Of a stretch of DNA of 64,000 bases, positions 1 to 12,300 are shown piece after piece. Source of the stretch: Lagopus muta (Eukaryota > Chordata > Aves > Galliformes > Phasianidae); assembly GCF_023343835.1 (NCBI RefSeq), contig NC_064449.1, positions 4,625,778 to 4,689,777 of the forward strand, written 5' to 3'. The position numbers were made by a program, and so were the translations under genes. Position 1 is the first letter of the stretch. Each line of letters begins with the position of its first letter. The notes under the pieces were generated by a model. The model was not told where the DNA came from, did no database searches, and worked only from the letters and a program-made list of their open reading frames with translations.

Positions 1-57
1 AGGTGGTGTTGTTCCAGCCCACATTGCCAGCACTGATCTCAAAGAAGCTGACAAAGC
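1..57 (-). CDS. MIF-family last exon (partial, cut by window edge)
   Basis: On the minus strand a strong acceptor (pyrimidine run ending CAG at 58-60) is followed by a frame reading FVSFFEISAGNVGWNNTT. This lines up without gaps with the C-terminal exon of macrophage migration inhibitory factor, whose vertebrate ending is like [20 protein letters not shown]. The NVGWNN core is identical. In MIF this strand and tail pack at the trimer interface of the tautomerase fold. The last residues and the stop would lie outside the window. Human MIF is the same-strand neighbour downstream of SLC2A11, so the position fits. Against canonical MIF, several residues differ, the exon starts with two bases before the aligned frame whereas mammalian MIF exon 3 has a different intron phase, and I did not find exons 1-2 nearby. 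It may be a diverged MIF paralogue or a relict. Confidence 0.5.
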
Positions 58-3000
58 CTGAAGGAGAAGACAGATGCTGTTGGCTGCTGGGAGGAGAGTG
101 CAGCAGGAACCCAGAGCTCTGTTCCTCTCAGGGCTGCACTACCTCTCTGCAACTTACATGCTTCTTACTGCAGATTCTGCAAGGTGCACTCAGGTGTTGC
201 TCCCCCTAAATACCTTGTCTTCTTGCATTCTGGAGCTGGTGTTGTTTTTCTGCTTCTTGTTTTAAGGCGATCTCAGGATGCTGTGTTTAAAACAGAGTCT
301 GCTCTGCAGCAGACTGGTGTACATGTTCAGGAGAAGCACTAGAAATGCTTCTGTCCAAATCAAAGTTTTTTTTTAGTAGTTCTCCATCTGTACCCCACAG
401 ACAGTGGCGAGGTATTGGTACTTATTACTCAAATGATCAATTTAACAACATGAAGTTATTGCATCTGTCCCTGGGCTTGCACACACATGAGATCTGTGGT
501 ATGTATGGTGACTCAGCCTCTATCATTTTAACCAAGACAGATTTTACAGCCCTTGGACTTGGCAGCTCAGGTAGTTGGCTCCTTTCCTCTTTTTAACTGG
601 AGAGCTGCCCTACTCATTGGGCATTCAGCATCTTTAAGCCGAATGTTAACAGAAAAACACTGGACTGCAAGTTTGGGATTAATAGGTTTAACAATCTGTG
701 GAAAGTCATGTCAGACAAGTGAGCTCACCTGTCAGATGGTATTTTCAGCTGTTTGTTTAGCAGGTGACAAAGCAAGCTAGAGTAGACTTTGTTCTCCTGC
801 TCTCCTGTCTTCCCAGTGTAAAGAAAGCATGTAGCATAAAGGTCTGTGAAGCCAGTAAAGGACATCTCCAAATCAGGAGAGATCTGTATTTCTAGGTACT
901 GCTGGAAGAAAGAATATTATCCTCCTTTGCCATGTTTGGAAAAGCTAAAAAATCCCAGAAGATATCTGCATACCTGAACTGCTAGGAAAATAGTTGTATC
1001 ATGTATGGCTTTGAATTTCTCCTGTATGTATGTATTCTTTGCATTCTCAGACCTCATAAATATCTCTGAAAGTCACAAAGATGAGAACTGTTGAAGTACA
1101 ACCACACTTCCATGGTATGCCATTTGGAGATGTGCACTGTCATCCCAATTTATTGCAGAAAGGCTGTTTTCCTAGCTGGAAGGACTAGAAGCTCATAAAA
1201 TAATTAAGAACAATCCCAAGGACTTGTAGATGCTTTTTACCACTTTCAAGAAAGCAAATACTTTAACTCTTGCTCTTATTAAGTTACTTTGCAGCCCAGA
1301 TCCTTCTATGCCTTCTGTCTTTGTCTTGAATATTTTGTGCTTCCAGTCTCACCACATCCAAAGCTTTCATGTGTTAGTATCTTACTATATAGATTTGAAT
1401 TCTTTTCCAAGACATTCACTGCTGTGATAAAGGCCCAAACAAGGATGTCTTACCATTTAGGTCTTGGTATCTGCTAACTGCTCCAGTTGGGTAGGGATAA
1501 CAGTGGGAGAAAAATGCAGCTCATGTGCTGGGCTGCTCCTCCAGATGTGAGCAGCTGTCTCTGGCTGGCAGCAGGTATTCATTCCCCTTTTGTACCCAAA
1601 CATGCCTGAATCCTAGGACACCCCTAAAAAAGAAAAACATCCCAAAAGCCATGGGTGGTCTGGAGTTTGCTATGCAAGCGAACACAGCTGAAAATGGGGC
1701 AGGAGGCACACAGGCACACATAGGTTTGCCCCAGAGGAGTGAATCATAGAAGTGCTCAGTGTCTGGCAAAGGTGATCTTGCAGTGAATACTGATCACTGT
1801 AGATAATTGCAGCCATCAGCCCTGCTGTGCCCAAGTACCTACTGGAATGTGGTCCTGGGTGCTGTGCCCAAGTACAGTATAGGAAGGAGAACTTTGTGAT
1901 GTTGTCTTTACTGACTGTGTGCCTTGGGTGGGAATTTTGGGTACTGCAGGAGCCTGCTGACCTGCAGTACACCCAGAAGCCCTCCAAGCCAGAAGGCTTT
2001 CCCTGCCTTTGTGGGAAGTGAATGCTACTGGGGGTTGGCAACCACACTGCTCCAACCCTGCATTCCAGAGAGATTTTGCACCTCACTGACTCCTGCTGCA
2101 GTCTTCCCTGCTGAAGTAAATGTGAGCCGACACAGATGAGGTCTAGATCAACATTCCCCTCATTAAACAAAATACAGCTCAATCCTACTTTTGTTCTTGA
2201 TAGCAGAAAAACTGGAAGAAAGTATCCATGTTAACATTAACGAGCAGCCCGCACTCTTCCCTGCTGCTAATACATAGTGTCAGGTCCTCACACTGGGGAA
2301 TCCAGGGATCAGTTCCTTTGGCATCCATCTGGCTTCTGTTATTACCCACGTTTATTAGCAGCGCATCGCTGGAACTCAGCAGCAATTAACCCTCTTGCTA
2401 AAACAAGCTAGCCTGAGTACCAGGGGTTGTCTGGATAATTAGTCTTGGCTGTCATTTACAGCTTGTTTGGGTGCCTGGAACATCAGACCGCAGCAGATGA
2501 ATGAAGGGGATCCCACTGAGATCCCACTTTCTCAGCCCGACTTCCCAGCCAGCCTCCCTGTGTCTCAGCCAGCTGTGTGCCAAATGTCTGCACACACATG
2601 CCTTTAAACATCTATCTCAGAAACAGGTTACTGTTAGAAAATAAATCAAACTCAAATATCAATCTCCATTATTTTCTCCTCAGAGCAATTTGAAAATGTT
2701 GAAGTAGGTTTGTTTGTTTGTTTGTTTTCCCCAGTGCAAAATAAACCAAAAGTCTATTTGTAAAAAAAATAGAAATAGATCAGGATTTTTTCCAATGGTC
2801 CCATTTCCTGTGAGAGGGACGCTCTGCATTCCAGCCCATCCTAATCCTTTCCTTCTCTCTGCCATAACTTGGAGACTCTCTCCCTTTCCTATTGTCTCCT
2901 TTGTCACGAAGGAGTTTGTGTCCTTTCCAAAAAAAAAAAAACCCAAACATCTTTGTTGTTCCCTGTCTATTTCTAAGTCCCATTCCATGTCCCTTCCACA

Positions 3001-5885
3001 TTGCTGCACAAACCTGCTCCAGCTGCATCCCAGCCCTGGCCTCTAGCTTTATACCCAGGGGCTGTTATGCAAGAACTACCAGCTGATGATCCCCCTCCCC
3101 CATACAGCAAGTACTTGTTTGCAGGACTGATGATTTATAAAAGCATTATTTATTTGTGAAGAGGGGTAGGACACAACCGCTTCACAGAAGTAGTGCGTAA
3201 TGTTCCTGCATGTGTTGAGAAAAAAAAACCCACTCCGTTTATGGTTTAACCTCTTTTCTGTGGAAATAAGTCTTATGCAAGCCTAAAGCACTCTTCTGGC
3301 TCTTCTGAGATAGCTAACTTCAATCAAGTATGGCAGAGATTGATTTCCTGCGTGTTTAATGGGATAGGCTGACTGTGCTGAGTTCTGTTACTGGCCCCAG
3401 AGAAAGAGGAATGCTTTATTGGATGTCAAACAATCTGCCTGGAAGAGACTCAGTTCAATCATTCATCTTCAGGTCTGCTGGCTATCTCTGAAGCAAGTCA
3501 ATTTGATGAGGACATCCAGCCACATAATTGGCTTTTTAAATCTGTGACCACAAAGCAACCAATTTCTCACTGGTCAATGAAAGCTCAGCACCATTAACCA
3601 TCCACCATTACTGAAAAGTCTGTTGGTCAGAACCTTCACTGGTCCCCAGCGGAGGAGGTGACACCTGGAGAAGCCTTCCTTCCCTCACACAGATGCTCAA
3701 AGAGCTTCTCGGGCGCTCATGAGGGGCGACATCCCCAGAGTGCTATCATGGAGGAGGCTAAAAGCTTTTCTCAGCCCAAGTCCGTGTTCAAATTGGACAT
3801 TTTTGAGCTGCAAAATGAAGCTGTGCTCCGCAATGTCCAGCTGCAGGAACATCACTGAGGGCTCTCCAGCCAGGTTCTGTATGGTGTTGGTCAGTAGCAG
3901 TCAGTGTGGAGACCAAGCTAACAAGGTATGTGGGAGCTTCAGACTGCTTCTGAGTGCTGTGCTTGCTGGAAGTGATACAGGAACACTGATACGATGCTGC
4001 CTCTGAGCTGGTAACCACAGCACAAACCCAATGAAGAACTCGACTGGAAGCAACAGAAGCTTTTAAAACTTCCTTCCAAAATCTCACTGAAATCTTGCTG
4101 CCTTATCCTACTAAGTGAAAAAAGCTATTCCAGTCTTCTCCATGACAGCCTCCTTCTTCATGCTTCTCTTTTCTAGAAGAATCTCACTTGATCCTTGCAG
4201 TCTGACTTCTCTTGTGTTTTTTCCCTTTGGCACATCTCTGATCTGCTCACCTCTTTCTCAAGGTGGGGAGCCTGTGGCTGAGTGGAATACTGCTGGGGTT
4301 CAGTGCTACCTTGTGCACACAAATGAGATTTCCCTCTGCTCGGACATCATTTTAACACTTATTTTTGTTGTAATCCATGATACCTCCTCAAATCCTTAGC
4401 TCTTTAAAGAATTATTACCTGTCTTTTGTGCATTTTGATATTTCCTTTCTTAAAAAGCACTTTATCAGCTATTGAAATGAAATTTCTTGACTCAAGAACA
4501 TCTCCAGCTTTTCCAGTCTTACTCTGTGTCCTGTCCATGCATTTGGATACAGCCTGATCATGAAAAAACAGTGACATAGTAAGGATTTTGGAGGCTTTTT
4601 GAGAAGGGGAGGACTATAATGTGCTTCTTCTTGCAATTCTCATAATTATTTTAAAAAATATAGGTGGGTATCTCAGTTGTGAGTTCTGGGAGTAAAACAT
4701 AGCAGAAAATCCCCAACAGCATATGTGATGGAGACCTATGAGCTGTGACAAAACTGTTCCAAATGTGCTGTTAATTCATCCCTTTTCTGTGTTAGTGAAT
4801 AGGCTCTCCTGCATCCGAAACATTCTAAAAATAACAAAAATACTGAAAAATCAAAAAATAACTTTTCTGGGCATGAATCCTGTGTCAAAGCATTAAAAAC
4901 AAACTGATGTGACAGCTCCATCTGCAAGGAGAGGAACTGATTTCTGCAATATTCATGAATCTCTGGTGCAGTGATTTGCTGCAAGCAGGTGGTATGATCC
5001 AAAGCATTTAGTGACACATCATGCCATAGTTGTTAGTGGTCACCTGGAAAAACTTAGACTGTATTTGTAATGAACTTCACAACTTGTTTTCTTCTGCTGG
5101 GTACAATAATCTCTAGGTATTTGCAGCCTGCTTATGTAACAAGGGAAACATTTCCAAAACAAACTCTTTTCTGAAAACGTCTGATGTCATTCCCAGAAGC
5201 TGATGTACCAGCCTGGAAACCAGGTCCTTAGAAGCTCTGGAGAGTGTGCTTTGCTTTATAGGAACCACTGAACCTCTTTTACACACAGCAATAACAGTTC
5301 AGCCAGCCCTTCTTCCTGCCTGGAGTTGCTAAGATGTTCTCCACTGAAATTCCCATTCTGTCTCCACAAGGAATGTCTCACACAACCATTTCACCTGCGA
5401 TATTTTTTCCTACTTACATAGCTGGAATGCTTTCTCCTATATTCCTTTGCTAAGATTTGAACCTACATTTTGTTGAATTGCCCAAAACTGTGTGCCTAGC
5501 TTTTCCTCTATCAGCCTTCAAGTCAATTATTTTATTTTATTATTGACTTCTACTTTATCTCTCTTTTGTGACTGACGAACATTCGGTCTGCTTAATCCTT
5601 CCTTCCTCCATTTGCCTCCTTAAGTTATTTGGTTAAACACATTTCTGGATACTCTTCAGGTGTATGTATGGTCTTGGAGCAGGAATGGACCCTGTAGACC
5701 TCTAGCAAAATGTCTTAGAACTATAAAATACGTTAGGAAAAAAGGTGATCTAGTTTTTTGGGTTTTTTCAGGAAAAAAAAATTATATCCTGTAGATCTTA
5801 AAACTAAGTGACAAAATTTCCTGTTAGAATGTTTAGACATGAGCAAGAAATAAAACTCTAGCATAATGAATTTCATATCTGTATT
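58..5885. other. Spacer with no recognised gene
   Basis: About 5.8 kb between the MIF-like exon and the 3' flank of gene B. Open frames here are short and have unremarkable composition. I saw no SLC2A exon motifs (PETKGK, ETW, LRG, GINA) on either strand and no clear CR1 tail. If the left-edge exon belongs to a working MIF-like gene, its first two exons should lie here, but I could not identify them. Confidence 0.5.
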
Positions 5886-6279
5886 GAAGAGGAGAGGAGA
5901 GGAGAGGAGAGGAGAGGAGAGGAGAGGAGAGGAGAGGAGAGGAGAGGAGAGGAGAGGAGAGGAGAGGAGAGGAGAGGAGAGGAGAGGAGAGGAGAGGAGA
6001 GGAGAGGAGAGGAGAGGAGAGGAGAGGAGAGGAGAGGAGAGGAGAGGAGAGGAGAGGAGAGGAGAGGAGAGGAGAGGAGAGGAGAGGAGAGGAGAGGAGA
6101 GGAGAGGAGAGGAGAGGAGAGGAGAGGAGAGGAGAGGAGAGGAAAGGAAAGGAAAGGAAAGGAAAGGAAAGGAAAGGAAAGGAAAGGAAAGGAAAGGAAA
6201 GGAAAGGAAAGGAAAGGAAAGGAAAGGAAAGGAAAGGAAAGGAAAGGAAAGGAAAGGAAAGGAAAGGAAAGGAAAGGAA
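5886..6279. repeat. Compound pentanucleotide microsatellite (GGAGA)n(GGAAA)n
   Basis: From 5891 to 6140 there are 50 uninterrupted GGAGA units. They switch abruptly at 6141 to about 27 perfect GGAAA units, ending in an imperfect unit at 6276-6280. The plus strand is all purine. The long perfect run gives spurious open frames on both strands, which I do not regard as genes. It begins about 105 bases past the stop codon of gene B and about 40 bases past its candidate poly(A) signal. Confidence 0.97.
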
Positions 6280-6319
6280 CCACATGGAAGAGTTTGTGTT
6301 CTATTTTTAATGATTCCTT

Positions 6320-6325
6320 TTTATT
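6320..6325 (-). promoter_or_regulatory. Candidate poly(A) signal of gene B
   Basis: The minus strand reads AATAAA here, 59 bases beyond the stop codon of gene B. Use of this site would give a very short 3' UTR ending just before the GGAAA/GGAGA microsatellite. Confidence 0.45.
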
Positions 6326-6383
6326 TCCATTGCAGCATTGTTTTCTGTCTTTTCTAAAGGATGCAGATTTCTCCTTTGGACAT

Positions 6384-9300
6384 TCAGAGTTTGGTGCAGA
6401 ACAACTGATCCTTAGGGAAGTTATTTTCTGTAACTGAGATTTCCTTCTTTCCAAAATTCAGGTTGTTGAACTCTGCCATTATCTCCATGATTGACTTTCC
6501 CTTGGTCTCAGGGAGGTACAGGTAGACGAAAGTTGCTGATGAAGCAAGGATTCCCAAAAAGATGAGGAAGCAGAAGGGACCGAGGTTATCCTGCAAGCAG
6601 AAATGAGAAACACTGTAAGGAAAATAAGAATCTCATTTCCACTTCTTTGCCCTTGGTTGTGGATCTGTGTCTTACTAATGGAAATTCAAAGGTTTGTTCA
6701 GTACGTGAACCAGAATGAGCATCACAACGCTGGCCGTGTGTTTGATCTGCTGCTTCTCTGAGAGGCCTGGGATATTCCTGAGCAGGCATGGTGTTCAGAC
6801 TGAGCGCTAAGCTTTGCATATCATTGCAATTCACTGCTATAATTTAGCTCCCTGTCAGCTTCCAGAAGTAGATGAGCCTCGAGGGAGGAATCTGGTTAAT
6901 GACTTACAACAATCAATGGAAAAACCATCCCGAGTACAAACAGTCCTGTCCAGTTGATGCAGCCGACAATCAGAAAGGCTGACGGTCGGAATGATTGGCT
7001 GAAGATTTCAACTATGACAGTTATAGAGGCTCCAGCTGTAAAAGAAAAGCAGAACACAAGCAAGGTATACTTGTTTCCTCCATTGCTCAGTGCACCTTGC
7101 TCCTGCTGAAGATCCTTGCAGTGGCAATGCTAAGAAACGTCAGGCAGAGTAGTTGGCCTGCTGGCAGATCACTTCTGCCGTGGGGCTGGAAGACCTCGAT
7201 TCCAGAAAGGTTCTACAGATGCTAATTTAGGACTTCAGGTTTCTCTCGTACATGCTGGAATCCTTTTCTTGGTGCCATTGCAGTTCTGTATTGCATTGGT
7301 AGCCACTGTTAATGACTCTTATGTCTCCTGTAGTCATTTCTGCCTGAAGTATGTTAGCAGCTATAAAGCTTAACTCACTGAGTTAATGAAGGGTTGGTCA
7401 CTACCACTCACCTGGCAATGCCTAGAATCCTATTTCTGGCTTAGTATTTTTAAAAGAGTTCTGAAGTTTTGTTCTTAAACCCTCCAGAGAAAGTAATAGT
7501 CTGTTTTAAATCATTAGGGTACTGGGATTAGCAAAAAAATTTGAGGTGTTTGTATCCTTTTCCTTTCTCCTGCTTGTACCAATCTGCCCTTTCCTTCTAC
7601 TTTCCTTAATTTTATCATGGATTTAGTCTGTTCTTCCCCTGCCAGTTGTGTTGCCAACCAATATGATGCAGCATTTTCTCTGTTACTCACACGGTCCAAT
7701 TCCATAGAAGATAACGAATAGGAAGATCAAGACAACACTGAAGTAGTGCAGCCAGAAGAACCGGTGCTGAAAGTGAGAAACCAGTGATATCAAACTGTTA
7801 GATACGTGAAAGAATGACCGAGCTCTTTTCCTTCCACTGACTCCAGTTTCTGTACTTATTCATATTCAGGCAGGACCAGAAACGTGGGTTGATGCTGGGC
7901 AAGTAGCCAGAAGGCTGCTAGATCTTTACCTGCAGTGACAGGGTGGTGGTAAGGAGTGCTAGCACAGAACACATCAGTGTATATCCTCTCCAGAGCAGAA
8001 CCTTCCTCCCGAATCTCTCTATAAGGGTGCTCTGAAAGGCAGAAAATGTATCATAAATCTCAGTTCCCAAATGAAAAAACTCTTGCCCTCTACACGTGTC
8101 TTTCTCATGAGCCTTATCTGAATAACTGCCAGAAATCTGAGAGACTCTTAACTCCAGATGAATTTATCAGCTTCAAAGCTGTTATTTATTAGTCTCTTCT
8201 AGACTGTTATTAGATAGTTTTCTTTCTTGCATGTTTGTATATATCAAATTGTGTATGCATATGTACACTCATCTAATCCCAGCCATCAGATGCAGCTAAT
8301 CCAGACTCCTGTTCCTTTGGAGCTGCGCCCCTGACTCTTGTGTTCTGCTCATGCCTTCTCATTTAGTGGTTACTCATTGTAACAGAATGAGAGAATATTT
8401 TTGCGGAATAAAAATGATTCTAAAGATATAATGGATAAGAGCTGCCTTTCATCCTTCATGTGGTTTTACAGAAACAGGACGATGTGTCTTAGGTTATGCA
8501 AATCTTCCCTGGGCCCACTTATAAGAAACAAAAAGCATGGTTGACCACATTACATTTTTCCTTCGAACTCCAGTCTCCAAAGACTTACACACAATATAGA
8601 AGATAGGCATTCACATAGCCCAACTCCCAGGGACACGTATGGGATAAGATGTTCTTCAAACTTGGCTGTATGGAATACTTCAAAACAATAGAAGTATATC
8701 TGAAAAATGCAGAGAGGAAATACACCTGTGAAGAAAAGTTTAGCAATTGTGATGCACATCACTTTTCATGTCTCTTAGTGAAGTTGGAATATTAGTATAG
8801 AAGTGGATTGTGTCCTTTTGGGAGTGAAGGATAACTGTATAGGTCTAGTAAAAGCATAGCCAACAGCTTGAGGGACTTGGTCATTCCTCCATGCATGGCA
8901 CCAAAGTCAGGAGGACTGTGTCAAGTCTTGGGCTCTCACTGCAAGAAAGACACTGAAAAACTAGATCAGGTCTGAGTACTGGCAAAGGGCATGAGGGATA
9001 AGGGTGGAGAGGCTGAGGTTTCTTCACCCTGCAGAAGAGACGGTGGGATCTAATTGCTGGTGAGTGTAGGGAAGATGGAGCCAGACTCTTGTAAGAGATA
9101 CACAGTGAAAGAACGAGAGACAGTGGATACAAGTGACAGCAAGGGATGATTCTAACTGCACATAATACAAATATTCTTCACCGAGAGAATGGCTAAGCAC
9201 TGCTACAGGGATCCGGAGAAGTCATGGAATCTCTAGGCCTCCAAATATCTGGCCCAAACCCTGAACAGCTTGATCTAATTTTGAAGGTCTGCCTAATTGT

Positions 9301-12300
9301 GAGTAGTGGGATATGGGCCAGATGGCTTTCAGAGCCCTCTTCCAATGGAAATCATTCTGTGAGTTTCTTAGTCTAAGCTGGTGTAAGAAAGAGTGTCTTG
9401 GAGGGTTTTGTAATGCTGCCTAATGTTTATTGTTCTGTGGATAAAGAGAGCACTCAACTGCATTGACTCCACAGAGCTGCAAGGTGGTCATGAGAATCAT
9501 CCCAATGTAAAGCTGCCAGCGCATAGATGGCTCTTTTATTAATTCAAGGACACGCAAGGTTTTGGTGCTCGTCATTGCAACCTTCTCCTTCATAATGTCA
9601 TCAATTTCTGCTTGATGGTCTCCTTCCCCCCAGAGCTTCCTAATGGCTGTTGGGGAGAGAGAGGGAAGTGCATTATTCTACCAGAATATCTCCATCATAA
9701 CTGATTACATTAAATCCTTATTCTGCTTATCCATTGATGTAGGTGCTTAGTGTCTGGTTTGTTGTCTGCTTCTGTCTTCTTGTTGATCCTGAGTCAACAG
9801 GCAGATAAAAAAATGTTGTCCCTCTGTTGTCAGTATGGAGTATCTTTCTAATGCTGAATTGACTTAATTGTAAACAAAGTAAACATTCATGTACTCTTCA
9901 TTTAATAAGAAATAGGCCGCCCAAACCATTTCCTTTAAAGAAATAGTTACTGCCCAAACTGGACATTTTAAACATGCTGTTATGCATCTGTCTTTCTTTT
10001 CTGTACTGACTACATTAGCCTGAACTCCCCAGTTAATGCAGATGTTTTGCTTTAGGAAACTGAACTGCTTTAGTCAGAACTACCTCTGCTCCTGCTCCAT
10101 GGTACACACCACTGCGCTGAACAGCTCTGTCCTGCTTTCGTATCTTCTGCCAAAGCTGGCATTCTACCATATCACATGAATTAGGTGGCAAGTTAGGCAC
10201 TCTACCTTTCCTGAAGGCTTCCTCATTACCCTTCTGGATCAGGAGGTAGGATGGTGACTCAGGGAAAAATGGAAGAGTAACCAGTTGAAGCAGGGCTGAC
10301 AGTCCACCAAATGCTAACAACCATGGCCACAAAGCTTCACTTCCTAAAATCTCCCTGGAAAGTGCATGTGAAACAAAATTATGAAGGTTCAGGAACTTCT
10401 CCTGAGTGGTGAGGATTGCTCAAATTCCATTCAGGGGTGCAAACACCTGTATTGATGACTTGGCAAATTTCACAAATCTGGCTATTTTTATTTCGGACAA
10501 GTTTTAGAAATTTCTTTGGCATCTTGAAATACTTTCTAAAGGTGATTTGGATTCTATGTGATGTCTAAAGAGCTGATGAGACCGTTTTGATCATTGTTTG
10601 ACTGCAGGACCAAAATGTCTTGCTAAGACCTTCATGTCATTGTAGTAAATTTCTGAGGGCAAGTCCTGGAGTAGAAAGGGAGCATCATGAAGAAGAAATC
10701 AGGTCATGAGCAAATTTGCTTTTCTTTCTCCTATATTTAAAACTATGTTTGCCTCGAATTTGATCAAAAGTTTTCTTCTGGCATAAGATAAGCCCTGTTT
10801 TGGAGAAGATTAAAGGGCTTCTCAGTCATTAAGTAAATGAGAAGGTAAGTATATAGAAAGATTTCTATTGCTTCTAGTGTAACACAATAGAAAAACAGAA
10901 TTTACCGTAGTCCAATAACCTGTCCTGTGAGTTTCCCCAGTGTCAGAAAAACAGAAACTGTGGAGTTTGTAAATCCACGCAGCTTCTTGGGTGAAATCTC
11001 TCCTACATACTGAGGATGTATATTGAGAGAAAACCCTTAAAGATAAAAGGGGATAAGTGACTGTTAAAATACTGAGAAAAGCTGAAATTTCAGGCCCCAT
11101 CCTGTCTTCCACCATTTGCATTCACTCTGATATTTGGATTCAATTCTTGCAAAGGGATGATGGCTTTCATTTTCATTAAGGGCCTAATCCATTCGCTTGG
11201 TTCTTTAAAATCATTACTCAAGAGCGGCAATACCTGAGGAGAAAATCCTGGGACAGCAGAGGTGCTCGCCCTGCACAACGTCACAGACACCTACCTGTGC
11301 CAATGCCGTAAAGGAAGCGTCCGGCCAGAATCAGCTCGAAGGATTTGGCTGTTTTACTCAAGGCCATTAAAAGTGCAGCTACCAGCATGATCAGGTTGGT
11401 GGCAATCTGGCACTTTTTTCTGAAACAGAGAACAATACATGAGAATTTGGTGTGAAACAAGAACCCCTTTTGACTTTTTTCTCTGACAGAAAGCATGGCG
11501 GAACCATTCCTGTCGTTTAAAGAAATGTCTGAAAGAATTTTGACTTTGGATAGTCAAAGTGATGCTTTAATACTTCACAGTCCTTTATGTTTGAATTCAT
11601 TAATGTTTATCTCAGGAGCTCCTCATAAAATGTTATTTTTTTTCCCAGAAGTAATCTGTCTATGATTCTCGTTTTAGTATGGATCATACTAAAGGTACTT
11701 TTGGACAGATGGATGTGATCTGAGGTATTGGGAGATGGCAAAACGCATTTTTCAGAGGTGTGCTTCATGCTTCAAAAAGCACTCTGTGTGAACTGTGAGC
11801 TGATATGCTCCCGATCACAATGTCTCAGGATCAAGTCCAAGTTGTTTGCACTCATTTTTGCTGTGCTGCTCACTAGAAAAGAGTCCGCTTGCACATTAAG
11901 AATGCCCAGAGATCCTCTGTTTAAAAGATTGTGATGCAGGTTATCCCACACAAAATAATCCATGGGAAAACTCATTTTTGTTTCCAGTCATGGGAGACCC
12001 TCGGAGTGTGGGATTAGGCAGTGTCCCACAAGAAATTTCTTGGGGGCACTTACCTGACAGGAAAGAACACAAAGGCAGGCAGGCTAAGCTGATTTGTTAA
12101 GACCCACACGAGGGGCCTCTGGACCAGTGGATTGTGGAGCAGATCTTTAAATGGATCACACCAAGCAGATAAGTTTGCCAATTTCTCTGCAAATGAAATT
12201 AGTGGTGTTATACACAGACAGTGGGAAAAGACCAGACTGGTGAGGAATCTTTTCTCCTTCCAGAGAGAAAAATAATTTTAGAATGATTTCTAGTAAAATG

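Noticed and set aside
3658-3890. Coding-like frames on both strands (minus strand GEPSVMFLQLDI resembling MIF GKPAQYIAVHI)
   Set aside because: The similarity is a few residues only, there is no matching exon 1 start or exon 2 continuation, and the distance from the MIF-like exon is far beyond usual MIF introns.
5833-6454. Long open frames of repeated LSSPL / GEERR residues on both strands
   Set aside because: They are translations of the GGAGA/GGAAA microsatellite. Any frame through it stays open. No coding evidence.
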